From JACDCA01 sp963810305 (GTDB lineage: Bacteria > Acidobacteriota > Vicinamibacteria > Vicinamibacterales > 2-12-FULL-66-21), in assembly GCA_963810305.1 (NCBI GenBank), contig CAWEMY010000018.1:1-64000 (forward strand): DNA of 64,000 bases. Reading direction: 5' to 3'. A program made the translations under genes and the position numbers. Of this stretch, positions 16,741 to 26,677 are shown in pieces. A model generated the notes under the pieces. It ran no database searches. It was not told the DNA's origin and saw only the letters and a program-made list of their open reading frames with translations. The stretch's first letter is position 1. The number at the start of each line of letters is the position of its first letter.

Positions 16741-19700
16741 GTCGATGAACAGGAACTCCGAGGAGCTTAGAAGAACCTTGATGTAGCGACCGAGCGGCGT
16801 GACCGGGAGCGGTTTCTTTGGCGGCTCGGCACCGGGTCGCGGCGGAACGACACCGGCCATCATGCCTTCAGCCATTTCCCCCTCGGGTTTTTCGGCCGGC
16901 GGTTTCGCAGCTGCCTTCTTCGGGTCCTTGTCCTTTTCCTTCTTCTCCAGTTCCGCCGCGAGTTTGCGCTCTTCGTAAGCACGCAGCGGTTCCGCGGCGA
17001 GGTACTCGAGCGCCATGGTCACTTCGGCGTCATTCGGATCGCGGGCGAACACCAGGCGATACGCTTTCTTCACACGGCCGCGGTTATCGGGCTCGTCCTG
17101 TACTTTCTGCGCGAGCCGCTCGGCTTGCTGCTGCATGAACTCGCTGTTCATGAAGAACAGGCGCTGCAGCGGCACGTTGGTCGAGAACCGCTGCTCGGCG
17201 GAGATCGTCGGCGCCGGGAAGTCGAACAGCTGCAGGAATTGATCGAGCTTGTAGCGGCTGACCTTCCCGTACACCGTACGCCGGGTAGCCGCCGGGGTCA
17301 GCGGGATCGACGGCCCGCCGATCTTGTTCTCGAGGGTTCCGGACACGAAGAGCACGCTGTCGCGGATCTGCTCGGCGGCCATGCGCCGGCGGCTGGCATG
17401 CCAGTACAGACGATTGCCGGCATCCTTCGCCATGTTCACCGGATCGCCGGCGGCGCCGAGCTGATAGACCGCGCTCAGCATCATGTGCCGGTGCAGTTTC
17501 TTCATCGAATAACCGTTGTCGATGAAGTACTGGGACAGATATTCGAGCAGCTCAGGATGAGTCGGAGGCTCGCCGAGCTTTCCGAAATTGCTCGGTGTGT
17601 TCACGATCCCCGTGCCGAAGTGCCACTTCCAGATCCGATTGACCGCGACGCGCGCGGCGATCGGCTGCTCGAGGATCGACTCGGCAAGGTCGAGGCGTCC
17701 GCTGCCACGCGTCAGTGGCCGCGGATCGCCGGAGCTGAGCACCTGAATGAAACGCCGGGGCACTTCTTCCCCCTCGCGCATAGGATTGCCGCGGAGGTGA
17801 AGCTTCTGCGCCACCGGCTTCTCGAGATCGCGCACGCCGTGAACGTACGCGTATTTTTCAGGGAGTGCTTTCCGGAGCGCCGCGATGTCGCTGCGCAGCT
17901 CTTCGATGTAGCGGCGGCGGTCGCCACCAAGCCAGCGCTCGAGGGTCCAGTCGCGAAACACCAGCAACCCGGGCCTCGGCCCCGGATTGGCCGCCGCGAC
18001 GGCAGCCTCCTGCAGGTCATTTTGAAACGCGTCGGACCAGAGATGCATGCGGTCGGGCGCCAGGCTCTTGAGCTCGAGCCCGCAGCCGGGGCAGAAATCA
18101 TCGTTGGTGATGAACTCGTGCGGAAGGTTCGCCGGCTCCTTCTTCTTCGTCCCCGGGAGCGCCTTCGCGCGAATGATGTCGTTCTCCTCCTTGACCTCGC
18201 GCTGCTCGAACATGACGTCGAGTAGAAGGGTCTGGAAATCATCCGCAAGTGTCTTCGCCTCTTCGTCCGATCCACCCGCCTTGACCATGTCCTGCCACTT
18301 GCTCAGGAACGGATAGAAGTTCGGCGGTTTCTCTAGAAATCTCACCCACCGATGGAACAACTCGTAGTCCAGTTTCTCCCATCGCGGCGACGCGGGCGAC
18401 GTCCTCTTTGGGCTCCCCCTGCACCTTCCACGCGGCGCGCATGTACTTCGCCGCCTGCAGGGCAAGCGTTTCGGCGAGCTGCCGGCTCTCGGTTCCGGTG
18501 AACTCGTCGAGCAGCTTCTGCTTGTCCTTGATCTTTTTCTCGAGTGCCTTGTACTCGTCCACCACCGACTTCGGCGCAAGCGGATACTCGGTGTACGACG
18601 AATTGAGGAAGACGCCGGACAGCGCGTAATAGTCCCGCGCGGAAATCGGGTCGTACTTGTGATCGTGGCAACGCGCACATGCGACCGTCAGCCCGAGAAA
18701 CCCGCGGGAGACGACGTCCACGCGATCGTTGCGTTCGTCGGCCCGCGTGATCTCCACGGCGCCGTTGTCGTAGTACCAGGGGCCGATGCCAAGGAATCCA
18801 AGGGCGGCCAGGTTGCCGACGCGGGTCTTCTCGTCGAATTGATCCGCGGCAAGCTGCGCCTTTACGAACTGGTCGTACGGGAGATCGTCGTTGAACGCCT
18901 TGATGACCCAGTCTCGATAGAGATAGGCGTTCGGGTACGGGGCAAACCCCCGACCCATCGGATCAAGGCTCCGCGGATCGTCTTCAGCGTACCGGGCAAC
19001 GTCCAGCCAGAGACGCCCCCAGGTCTCGCCATACTGCGGCGAATCAAGCAGCCGATCGATCACTTTGGCAAACGCGTCGGCGGACGTGTCCTTTTCAAAG
19101 GCTTCGACTTCTTCGATCGTCGGTGGCAGGCCGGTGAGGTCGAACGTCGCGCGGCGGATCAACGTCCGCTTGTCGGCGGCCGCCACCGGCGTCATCCCTT
19201 CCCGCTCGAGGCGCGCGAGAATGAACCGGTCGATGTCCGTTTTCACCCAGCCGGCGTTCTTCGGGGTGGGAACGTTCGGCTTCGCGATCGGCTGGAACGA
19301 CCAGAACGCCCGCAGCGACGGGTCAATAGGACGCTCGCCGGTGCCCGACGGTGTCGCCGCCATCGTCATCTTCGACGCTGCGGGCCACGGCGCGCCCATC
19401 CGGATCCATTCGGCGAGTGAGCTGACCTGAGCGTCCGACAGCTTCGGGGAGCTGCGAGGCATCTTCGACACGCCCGGCGTGTGGCGCACAGCTTTGATCA
19501 GAAGGCTGCCGTCGGGATCGCCCGGAACGATCGCCGGGCCGGAGTCGCCGCCCTTCAACATCGCCTGCCGCGAGTCGAGCCTCAGGCTGCCCTTCTCGTC
19601 CGCCGTGTGGCAATCGAAGCAGGATTCGACGAGCAGCGGCCGGATCTTGGTTTCGAAGAATTCGATCTGCGGCGGCGGGGGGCCGCTCTCAGGGGTCAGC

Positions 19701-19789
19701 TGCGCCGCGCCAGTCAGTCGCATCGCAGCGGCGACGACGAAAAGCCACGCAGCTGCGCCGATCAAAAGACGCGGAGATGACCTGAACAT
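16738..19789 (-). CDS. PSCyt1-PSCyt2-PSD1 (DUF1549/DUF1553) cytochrome protein, one frameshift
   Basis: A protein of about 1,017 residues with a signal peptide (LLIGAAAWLFVVAAAMRLTG). The N-terminal cytochrome-c-like PSCyt1 domain has the haem motif CFDCH in IRPLLVESCFDCHTADEKGS. PSCyt2/DUF1549 follows: TDIDRFILARLEREGMTPV, RRATFDLTGLPPTIEEVEAF and YGETWGRLWLDVARYAEDD, with a second CxxCH in VACARCHDHKYDPISARDYY. PSD1/DUF1553 is C-terminal: AARVAVNRIWKWHFGTGIVN, SNFGKLGEPPTHPELLEYLS and RRRMAAEQIRDSVLFVSGTL. A net +1 shift near 18365, between DVARVAA and KLDYELFHRW, joins the halves. The C-terminus carries a lysine/glutamate-rich linker. It pairs with DUF1501 downstream. Confidence 0.88.
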
Positions 19790-19837
19790 GACGGGGTGTT
19801 TCCGAGCGGCTATTATGCCTGCGGACTACGAGGTTTT

Positions 19838-20881
19838 ATGGGCAAACTCCCGGGCACCTGCGTCGTTTTTTTGACATCTGCGCTCGTCGCTGCAGCTCAT
19901 GAGGAGCCGCAGCAGCAACCGCAGCCACAGCCGCAACAGCAGCAGGCGCAGGCCGCCCGACCGAAGCGGCCGGGGGTGAGCACGCCTGGCGTCAAGATCC
20001 CGATCACGCGCCTGAAACCCGATCACGTTTTTGACGTGCCGGGAGTACCTGATTGGCTCGCTATTGATGCCCACGTATGGGTATCGAACTATCCGAAGAA
20101 CAGCGTTACCCGTATCGACCCTGTCGCGAACAAAATTGTTGAAACCATCACCGTCGGCAAGAACCCCTGCTCGGGGCTGGCGGCCGGGCTCGGCAGCCTG
20201 TGGGTCCCCAATTGCGGCGACTCGACGATCACCCGGCTCAATCTGAAGGACGGTAAGGCCGAAGCGACGCTGCCGTTCGGCGTCCCTGATTCAGAAGGCG
20301 GCCTGGCCGTGGGCGCCGGCAGCCTGTGGGTGATGATCGACAAGAAGGGGACGCTCGCGCGGGTCGATCCGGCGACGAACAAGATCGTTGCCGAGATCTA
20401 CGTGGCGCCGGGCTCTTATGCGGTCGCCTTCGGCGAGGACGCCGTCTGGGTGACGAGCACCGACAAGAATCTGGTCACACGCGTGAACGCCCGCACCAAT
20501 GTGGTCGAGATGACGATCCCGGTCGGCCCCAAACCGCGATTTCTCACGACCGGCGAAGGATCGGTGTGGACGATCAACCAGGGGGACGGCAGCGTCTCGC
20601 GGATCGATGCGAAGACGAACAAGGTGGTCGCGACGATCGAATGCGGCATCCCCGGCGGTGGTGGAGAGATCTCGGTCGGTGACGGATCCGTGTGGGTGAC
20701 GTCGTTCGAGTTCCCGATCACGCGCATCGATGCAGGCACCAACAAGGTAGTGCAGCAGTTCGAAGGACCCGGCGGCGACGCCATCCGGTTCGGTCACGGC
20801 TCGGTCTGGCTCTCCAATCTGAGAGCGGCGAATGTCTGGAGGATCGATCCGAAGCGCATTATCGCCACGCTCCCTGAATAG
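19838..20881 (+). CDS. Exported YVTN-type beta-propeller protein
   Basis: I start at the ATG at 19838 because it opens a signal-like stretch (KLPGTCVVFLTSALVAAAHE); an in-frame start 14 codons earlier adds no hydrophobic content. A glutamine/proline-rich linker (QQQPQPQPQQQQAQA) follows, then about seven propeller blades. Each pairs 'GSLWV/DAVWV/GSVWV' with 'V.RIDP.TNKIV': SLWVPNCGDSTITRLN, SLWVMIDKKGTLARVDPATN, SVWTINQGDGSVSRIDAKTN, SVWVTSFEFPITRIDAGTN. This is the YVTN/virginiamycin-B-lyase-like propeller fold; the lyase catalytic residues cannot be judged. The stop (TAG) overlaps the GTG of the next gene, so the two form an operon. Confidence 0.72.
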   Translation: MGKLPGTCVVFLTSALVAAAHEEPQQQPQPQPQQQQAQAARPKRPGVSTPGVKIPITRLKPDHVFDVPGVPDWLAIDAHVWVSNYPKNSVTRIDPVANKIVETITVGKNPCSGLAAGLGSLWVPNCGDSTITRLNLKDGKAEATLPFGVPDSEGGLAVGAGSLWVMIDKKGTLARVDPATNKIVAEIYVAPGSYAVAFGEDAVWVTSTDKNLVTRVNARTNVVEMTIPVGPKPRFLTTGEGSVWTINQGDGSVSRIDAKTNKVVATIECGIPGGGGEISVGDGSVWVTSFEFPITRIDAGTNKVVQQFEGPGGDAIRFGHGSVWLSNLRAANVWRIDPKRIIATLPE

Positions 20882-22554
20882 TGATCATCGACAGGAACCT
20901 CGTGGGCCGGATGCGCGACGGCACGCTCCTTCGCGCGGACGCCTACCGTCCCGACACGCCCAACGCCGCGCCGGCGATCCTCATTCGTACACCGTACAGC
21001 AAGGGAGACCGCGCCTCGGCATCCTTCGTGCGCGCCGCGGTCGAGCGCGGCTACGCCGTCGTCGTCCAGGACGTCCGCGGACGATATGAGTCAGGCGGTG
21101 TCTTCGATCCCTATCGTCAGGAGGGACGTGACGGTTTCGACAGTATCGAATGGCTGGCGGCGCAGCCCTGGTGCGATCGTCGTGTCGCGGGATCAGGTCT
21201 CTCCTATCCGGGTGCGGTGCAGTGGCTGGCGGCGGTCGAGAGCCCGCCGCACCTCGCCTGCATTTTTCCGGCGATGTGCTTCTCCTCGGCGAGGCACTTC
21301 TTCTACGTCGGCGGTGCCTTCGATTTGTCGTGGATCCCGTGGATCGCGAACAACATCGCTCCCGAGGAGCGGCGGCGCCGTTCGCTTCCCGGACCTCGGA
21401 GCGGGCGTGAAGCGCGTGCTGAATGGGGGCAAGTCGGGCCGGGCGCCCTCAGGCACGTGCCGCTCAACACCCTGGCGCTCTTGAAGGATGTCGCTCCCTA
21501 CTACTTCGAGTGGCTCGACCATCCGGAGGACGGGCCCTATTGGGACTTTGCGAACATCGAAGGCGGCCACGATCGAGTGCGTGTACCGGCGATGAATTTC
21601 AGCGGCTGGCACGACGAGGGTTACGGACCGGTCGGCGCGATCCGGAACTTCACCGGCATGCGCCTGCGCGGCGCCACGGCCGCCGCTCGCGATCCGCATC
21701 TCATCATCGGTCCCTGGACACACGGCGAGCCGGATCTTTCGTCGACGCGTGTCGGAGACCGCGACTTTGGCGCCGCTGCCGGTCTCGATTACGAGAAGCT
21801 GGTGCTCGACTGGTGCGATCTGCACGTCCGCGGTCTCGACCGCGGCCTCTCGCGCGAGCCACGCGTGCGTGTGTTCGTGATGGGAAACAACCGGTGGCGG
21901 ACGTCCAATGAGTGGCCGGTGCCCGGCACCACGGCACGACCGCTATATCTCAGAGCCGGCGGACGGCTGACATGGGAGCGCCCCGCTGCCGCCGAATCTC
22001 CGGATCAGTATCGATACGACCCTGCCGATCCGCTCGAGGATCCGCATTTCGACAAGGGCCTCGGCCCACACGATCAGCGAACGATCGAAGCGCGCAAGGA
22101 CGTTGTCGTATTCACCAGCGATCCGCTACCTGAGGATCTCGAGGTCGTCGGTCAACTCGAATGTCGTGTGTGGCTCTCCTCCACCGCCACCGACACCGAC
22201 ATCGTCGTGCGCGTTCTCGACGTGGAGCCGGACGGCCCGGCGTGGAACCTGATGAGCCCGACGCTGGAGGTGTTAAGGGTTCGCTATCGGGCGAGCGAGC
22301 TGCAGCCGCTGATGCTGTTGCCTGGTGTCCCGGTGGAGGTCCGGCTCCCGCTCCCCGTCTGCGCGAACCGGTTTCGGCGCGGCCACCGCATCCGCGTGCA
22401 CGTCACGAGCAGCTTCTTCCCGCATTTCGATCGCAACCCGAACACCGGGCGCGCGGTGAGCACCGAGACGCGGCTGGTCGCCGCGACCAATGTCATCTAC
22501 CACGACGCCTCGCGCCCGTCGCGCATCATTCTGCCGGTGGTGCCCGCGGAATAG
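20881..22554 (+). CDS. CocE/NonD family alpha/beta hydrolase
   Basis: A 557-residue hydrolase of the X-Pro dipeptidyl-peptidase (S15)/CocE family without a signal peptide. It starts at a GTG overlapping the upstream stop (TAGTG). Features: MRDGTLLRADAYRP, VVVQDVRGRYESGG, the nucleophile motif GSGLSYPGA (Ser108 in GxSYxG), FSGWHDEGYGP with the likely acid, GPWTHGEPD with the likely histidine, and a C-terminal jelly-roll (CRVWLSSTATDTDIVVRVLD, CANRFRRGHRIRVHVTSSFF). It cleaves esters or N-terminal acyl groups; the substrate is not predictable. Coupling to a secreted propeller protein is unusual for a cytoplasmic enzyme. Confidence 0.85.
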   Translation: MIIDRNLVGRMRDGTLLRADAYRPDTPNAAPAILIRTPYSKGDRASASFVRAAVERGYAVVVQDVRGRYESGGVFDPYRQEGRDGFDSIEWLAAQPWCDRRVAGSGLSYPGAVQWLAAVESPPHLACIFPAMCFSSARHFFYVGGAFDLSWIPWIANNIAPEERRRRSLPGPRSGREARAEWGQVGPGALRHVPLNTLALLKDVAPYYFEWLDHPEDGPYWDFANIEGGHDRVRVPAMNFSGWHDEGYGPVGAIRNFTGMRLRGATAAARDPHLIIGPWTHGEPDLSSTRVGDRDFGAAAGLDYEKLVLDWCDLHVRGLDRGLSREPRVRVFVMGNNRWRTSNEWPVPGTTARPLYLRAGGRLTWERPAAAESPDQYRYDPADPLEDPHFDKGLGPHDQRTIEARKDVVVFTSDPLPEDLEVVGQLECRVWLSSTATDTDIVVRVLDVEPDGPAWNLMSPTLEVLRVRYRASELQPLMLLPGVPVEVRLPLPVCANRFRRGHRIRVHVTSSFFPHFDRNPNTGRAVSTETRLVAATNVIYHDASRPSRIILPVVPAE

Positions 22555-22590
22555 CGCGCGGGGCGCGGGGCGCGGCGGGCGACCGAGATT

Positions 22591-25272
22591 CTAGCCTTCG
22601 CGCAGTACGGTCGCAGGATCGAGCCGTGCGGCACGCCGCGCCGGTAGCCAGGCCGCCAGAACACCCGCGACCACGAGCACACCAGCCGCGCCCGCGAACG
22701 TCGCCGGATCGCGGGCCTCCACCTGAAACAACAACGGTCCCACAAACTTCGCGGCCCACAGGCTGCTTGTCAGACCAATCGCGAGGCCCACAGCGATGAG
22801 GAAACCAATGCGACGAAACACGAGACGCACGATCCCCGATGGCGCCGAACCAAGCGCCAGGCGGACACCGATCTCAGCCTGCCTGGTGCGCACCGCTTGC
22901 GCGACGATGCCGTAGAGCCCGATGCCGGCCAACAGGAGGGCGAGTCCGCCGTAGAAGCTCGAGAGCATGGCGATGAGGCGCTCCTGCGTAACGGTCGCGT
23001 CGATGAACTGATCGAAGGTCCTGAAGACGAACGCAACGGCCGGCTCGGTCCGCGCGAGTGCGGCAGCGACATCGCGCTCCACCGCCGCTCGCTGGCCACG
23101 ATCCGCGTTGATGGTCAGGATCACGGTTTCTCCGAGCGGCCCGATCTGGGCGAGCGGCACATACATCGTGGCCATCATGCCGTCACGCGGCGAGGTATAG
23201 GCGCTGTCGGCAACCAGCCCGACGATCTCGTAGCGCGTCTCACCGTTCGGCAGGCCAATGCGCACGGTCCGGCCGATGGGCTGCTGCCCAAGCTGATAGC
23301 GGCGCACGAAGGCGTGGTTGACGATGGCGACGAGCGGCGCGCCCACGCGGTCGCCGTCGGTGAAATCTCTGCCGCTGACGAGCGGCGTCCCCATGGTGTC
23401 GAACCAGCCCGGGGTCGTGGCATTGCGCCAGAGTCGGTTCGCGCTCAGATCCTCGACGGGCATGGGCCCATCGTCGATAGCGACGCGGTTGGCTCCCCAG
23501 CCCCCGCCAGTGAGCAACGGCACCCTGGATAGCGAGGCCGACCTCACGCCGGGCACGGCCGCCGCGGCGGAGCGCAGGCGCTCGGCCCGCGGACCGCGTT
23601 GCTCAATCGGCACATCGCTCGCCTGCAGATCCAACTCCGCGATGAGCAAAGGCTCGGGAACGAAGCCGAGCGGCAGCTGGTTGAGCGATGCGAACGAGCG
23701 GAGAAAGAGCCCGGCGGCGGTGACCAGCATCAGCGACACGGCAATCTGAGCGACGACGAGCGTGCCGCGTACGGCGAAGCGCCGGTCGCCGGCCAGGCCT
23801 CGACCGGCATCCTTGAGCGCGTCACTGGCGCCAACACTCCTTAACCCGAGAGCGGGCGCGACACCGGCAACAATCGCTGACGCGCAGGCGACCGCCATGC
23901 TGAATCCGAGCACGCGCCAATCGAGGGCGAGTTCCAACGATACGTCGCTCTCCCATGTGCTCAACTGGCGGACCAGGAGCGCACCACTCCAACGCGCGAA
24001 GACCAGTCCGAGAGCCGCACCAGCCATCGCCACGATCAGGCTCTCGGTGAAGAGCAGCCGCGCGAGCCGCCTCCGCGAGCCGCCAAGCGCCATCCTCACG
24101 CTGAGCTCGCGGCGCCGCGCCAGAACGCGCGCCAACAGCAGGCTCGCGATGTTCGTGCAGGCGACAAGCAGCAGGAGTTCCACGGCCACGATCATCGCGA
24201 TGAGTGGCTTCTCGAACTCTGAGCGCAGCGACGACTTGCCGGTCGCAGCGTCCACCAGGGTCAATGGACGGGTGAGATAGCGCGCGGCTCGTCTTGCCGC
24301 CACACCGCTCACGGTCGCGGCGCGGATCTGCGGCTGCACGCCGCGGAGCGCGGCATTCGCCTGCTCGAGACTCTGCCCGGGCTTCCGCCTCACGATCATG
24401 TTGAGCCATGACGAGCTGACGGATGCCAGCTGGCTTTCCTGGCCTCGCATGAGTGGCTCGGTGGCAAATGGCAACATCACGTCCGTCGTCCGCCCGACGT
24501 CCACACCGAAGAATCCCGGTGGCATCACGCCGACGACGGTGAATGTCCTGCGCTGCAGCGTGACCTGGCGTCCGACCACGTCATCGGCGCCGGCAAAGTG
24601 CTCGCGCCAGAATCGATGGCTGATGACGGCCACGGGGCCATCCGGCGCATCGGCAGCGTCATCGGCCGGAGTGAGCATGCGGCCGCGCACGGCCGACACG
24701 CCCAGCACCTCGAAGAAGCGCCCGCTCACATGGGCGCCGTCCACGAATGCGCTCTGCCCCCCGCGAGACAGATCGAATCTCTCGTTGGCCCACGCGATCG
24801 CGCCGTCGAACAGATCGTTCTCACGAGCCTTGATCTCCGCCCAGATCGGGTAGGACCACGATCCATCGAGGAGCAGCGCCAAACGACCCGGGTCGCGCAC
24901 CGGCAGCGGGCGCAGGATGAGACCGTTGAAGATCGAGAACAGCGCGGTATTGGCGCCGATGCCCAGCGCCAGAGTTGCGATCGCGACGAGCGTGAACACC
25001 GGGTTCCTGCGCAAGCCACGAACCGCGATTCGGATGTCCTGCCACAGCTGATCGACGGCGCGCGATACCCACACGTCGCGTACCTCTTCGACGGCAAGCG
25101 TCATGTTCCCCATGGCCCGCCGGCTTGCCCACGTCGCGTCGTCGGAACCGAGGCCGTCACGCTCGAGTGCGGCCTGTCGGAGCGCGCGATGCGTCTCGAT
25201 CTCTTCGCGCAGGTCAGCGTCGGGTCGCGAGCGGCGGAGCAGGTGGAGCAGATCGCGAAGGAATGTGTTCAT
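22591..25272 (-). CDS. ADOP-type FtsX/MacB-like permease
   Basis: An 893-residue protein of the acidobacterial duplicated orphan permease type. An N-terminal soluble segment (residues 1-~80, FLRDLLHLLRRSRPDADLRE) precedes the first helix at VFTLVAIATLALGIGANTAL. A MacB-like periplasmic domain follows, then helices 2-4 (LLLVACTNIASLLLARVLAR, then RRELSVRMALGGSRRRLARL). A second copy of the same unit ends with the FtsX core (LIAMLSSFYGGLALLLAGIG, RQAEIGVRLALGSAPSGIVR). No ATP-binding gene lies nearby, which is characteristic. The ATG at 25272 lies 15 bases after the PadR stop, so PadR and permease are one operon. Transported substrate unknown. Confidence 0.88.
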   Translation of the reverse strand: MNTFLRDLLHLLRRSRPDADLREEIETHRALRQAALERDGLGSDDATWASRRAMGNMTLAVEEVRDVWVSRAVDQLWQDIRIAVRGLRRNPVFTLVAIATLALGIGANTALFSIFNGLILRPLPVRDPGRLALLLDGSWSYPIWAEIKARENDLFDGAIAWANERFDLSRGGQSAFVDGAHVSGRFFEVLGVSAVRGRMLTPADDAADAPDGPVAVISHRFWREHFAGADDVVGRQVTLQRRTFTVVGVMPPGFFGVDVGRTTDVMLPFATEPLMRGQESQLASVSSSWLNMIVRRKPGQSLEQANAALRGVQPQIRAATVSGVAARRAARYLTRPLTLVDAATGKSSLRSEFEKPLIAMIVAVELLLLVACTNIASLLLARVLARRRELSVRMALGGSRRRLARLLFTESLIVAMAGAALGLVFARWSGALLVRQLSTWESDVSLELALDWRVLGFSMAVACASAIVAGVAPALGLRSVGASDALKDAGRGLAGDRRFAVRGTLVVAQIAVSLMLVTAAGLFLRSFASLNQLPLGFVPEPLLIAELDLQASDVPIEQRGPRAERLRSAAAAVPGVRSASLSRVPLLTGGGWGANRVAIDDGPMPVEDLSANRLWRNATTPGWFDTMGTPLVSGRDFTDGDRVGAPLVAIVNHAFVRRYQLGQQPIGRTVRIGLPNGETRYEIVGLVADSAYTSPRDGMMATMYVPLAQIGPLGETVILTINADRGQRAAVERDVAAALARTEPAVAFVFRTFDQFIDATVTQERLIAMLSSFYGGLALLLAGIGLYGIVAQAVRTRQAEIGVRLALGSAPSGIVRLVFRRIGFLIAVGLAIGLTSSLWAAKFVGPLLFQVEARDPATFAGAAGVLVVAGVLAAWLPARRAARLDPATVLREG

Positions 25273-25286
25273 GACACTAGCCCCTT

Positions 25287-25623
25287 TCACGCCATCAACA
25301 CGCGCTGGATCGCGCCGACCATGCGGTCGAACTCGGTACGTTCGGCAGCGAGCTGCCGGCGGCCGGCAGCGGTGAGTGTGTAGTAGCGCGCACGGCGATT
25401 GTTCTCCGACGTTCCCCACTCGGCCTTCACCCAGCCGTTGAACAAGCAGCCGTTGCAGTGCGGGATACAGTGCGCTCTCGCCGACTTTCAGCACGTCGTC
25501 CGACGCCAGCCGCAGGTGCTCGACGATGCCGTACCCGTGCTTGGCTCCGGGCGCGAGCGCCTTCAGGATGAGGAGCTCGAGCGTGCCGGGAAGGAGATCC
25601 GAGGGCGTATTGGTTAGTCCCAT
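25287..25623 (-). CDS. PadR-family transcriptional regulator, one frameshift
   Basis: A winged-helix PadR regulator of about 112 residues. The N-terminal half reads DLLPGTLELLILKALAPGAK, HGYGIVEHLRLASDDVL and GESALYPALQRLL. Removing one T near 25449 continues it as FNGWVKAEWGTSENNRRARY, YTLTAAGRRQLAAERTEFDR and VLMA, ending at 25287. 'NRRARYYTLTxxGxxxL' is the PadR wing. Left as is, the frame runs on into the permease and looks like a fusion, which it is not. PadR-ADOP pairs are common in Acidobacteria, and the regulator probably represses its own operon; a palindrome overlapping its start codon (25616-25640) is a candidate operator. Confidence 0.85.
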
Positions 25624-25640
25624 CAGCTAATGATGGGACT
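25616..25640. promoter_or_regulatory. Palindrome over the PadR start codon (candidate operator)
   Basis: AGTCCCATCA-GCTAA-TGATGGGACT is a perfect 10 bp inverted repeat with a five-base spacer. The PadR ATG (complement at 25621-25623) lies inside one arm. Its position and symmetry fit autoregulation by the dimeric PadR protein. The other PadR gene in this window has a shorter inverted repeat with the same spacer at the same place (40720-40734). Confidence 0.55.
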
Positions 25641-25711
25641 CTACAGAAGCGTGCGAAGCCTGTCAACTGCCATCAATGGGTGAGGGGACGGCGGTCGCGC
25701 AAATGCGAGTG

Positions 25712-26410
25712 TCAGCACCGTTGAAGTGCCTCGATCGGTAGGAACAATAGAGCGGGCCGAAAGAGCCGGCGCCTGGACGAGCAGACTGCCGGCGGCCTCG
25801 CCACGTGCGACCTGTCCAAGACGCCATTCCAGGCTGCGTCTTGTACGAACCAGGTTCGAGAATCGTCCCTAACACCAGCCAGAACCCCTGACAGAAAAGT
25901 GCGGAACGCTCCCGACTCCTCGACTCGGAGAAGAGTGCGATCGACTCGGTCGGGTCTGATGATTCTGAATGGATGCGGTTGCTTGAGTTCGGGGTTATTG
26001 ATCCTGGCGCGGACAATCTCAAGTTCAGGCCGAAAGATGAAGCGGTTAGCCGAGCGCAGCAAAGAACGCCCAGTAAGCGCTGCGGAACCAACTCGCTGCC
26101 GCACGGTCCGGAGAATAGCCAGATTGCCTCTACCCAGGCCTATGAGATCCGCCTCACGGGGACGTGGCTGTCGGCCTCGCGGCCCCCTTCGTTGTTGCAA
26201 CGTCGACAAGTCAAGATCATTCGGTGACCGCCGAGGCTCTCCGGCGGAACATGCTGGCGTGTCAGACTCCTTTCTGGAGAGGGCATGTTCGGAAAACGCT
26301 TTAAGGCAGATCGGACAGACGTAAGAACTGTCGGCGGGTATGCTCGCGGCGACCTCCGGCAGCGAGCCCTTGAATGCATCGCACGCCTGACGAAACCAAG
26401 CGAGGGCAGA
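25712..26410 (-). pseudogene. Broken HNH-type endonuclease gene
   Basis: Pieces of one HNH protein lie in different frames. Around 26395-26270 the frame reads WFRQACDAFKGSLPEVAAS and SYVCPICLKAFSEHALSRKE, with the first zinc cysteine pair. One frame over, at about 26270-26165, it reads LTRQHVPPESLGGHRMILTC and RRCNNEGGREADSHV. This is the HNH core: the usual 'EHVPPxSLGG...LTCxxCNNxxG'. The conserved H, the CxxC pair and CNN are all present. Downstream to about 25712 the sequence stays partly open in shifting frames (LGRGNLAILRTVRQRVGSAA), probably the C-terminal part. No start codon can be assigned. The rest of the 25641-26677 region shows no other gene. Confidence 0.58.
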
Positions 26411-26677
26411 ACAACAGCCAAGAAACCGCTGCGGCCGCCCTTATGGACGCGAACTCGTCCCGGGGCGAGCCCGTCTCCAAGAAAATTCGCGAGCGGCGAA
26501 GAAAGTTGTTGACACGTTTTCGCGACGCTCGTGCTTTTTCTCTCAACCTAACGTAGGAGTGGCCCAGGGAATGACGACGAGCCGCTCTAGTGCGACGAGC
26601 GCCACTCGTTTCGAGTCCGGCCGAGGGATTCGTGTCGATCGCCCCGCTGACGCCAACCTCGAAGTGCAGAAACTGCG

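Noticed and set aside
15222..19789. DUF1501 gene as a true sulfatase
   Set aside because: The C/S-x-P-x-R formylglycine motif of sulfatases is absent; only the fold family is supported.
22591..25623. A single 1,010-codon open frame joining PadR to the permease
   Set aside because: The PadR half loses its family sequence after a one-base insertion; correcting it gives a normal PadR stop at 25287 and a separate permease start at 25272.
25848..25880. GGTTCGAGAATC resembling a tRNA T-loop
   Set aside because: No acceptor, D or anticodon stems can be drawn around it.
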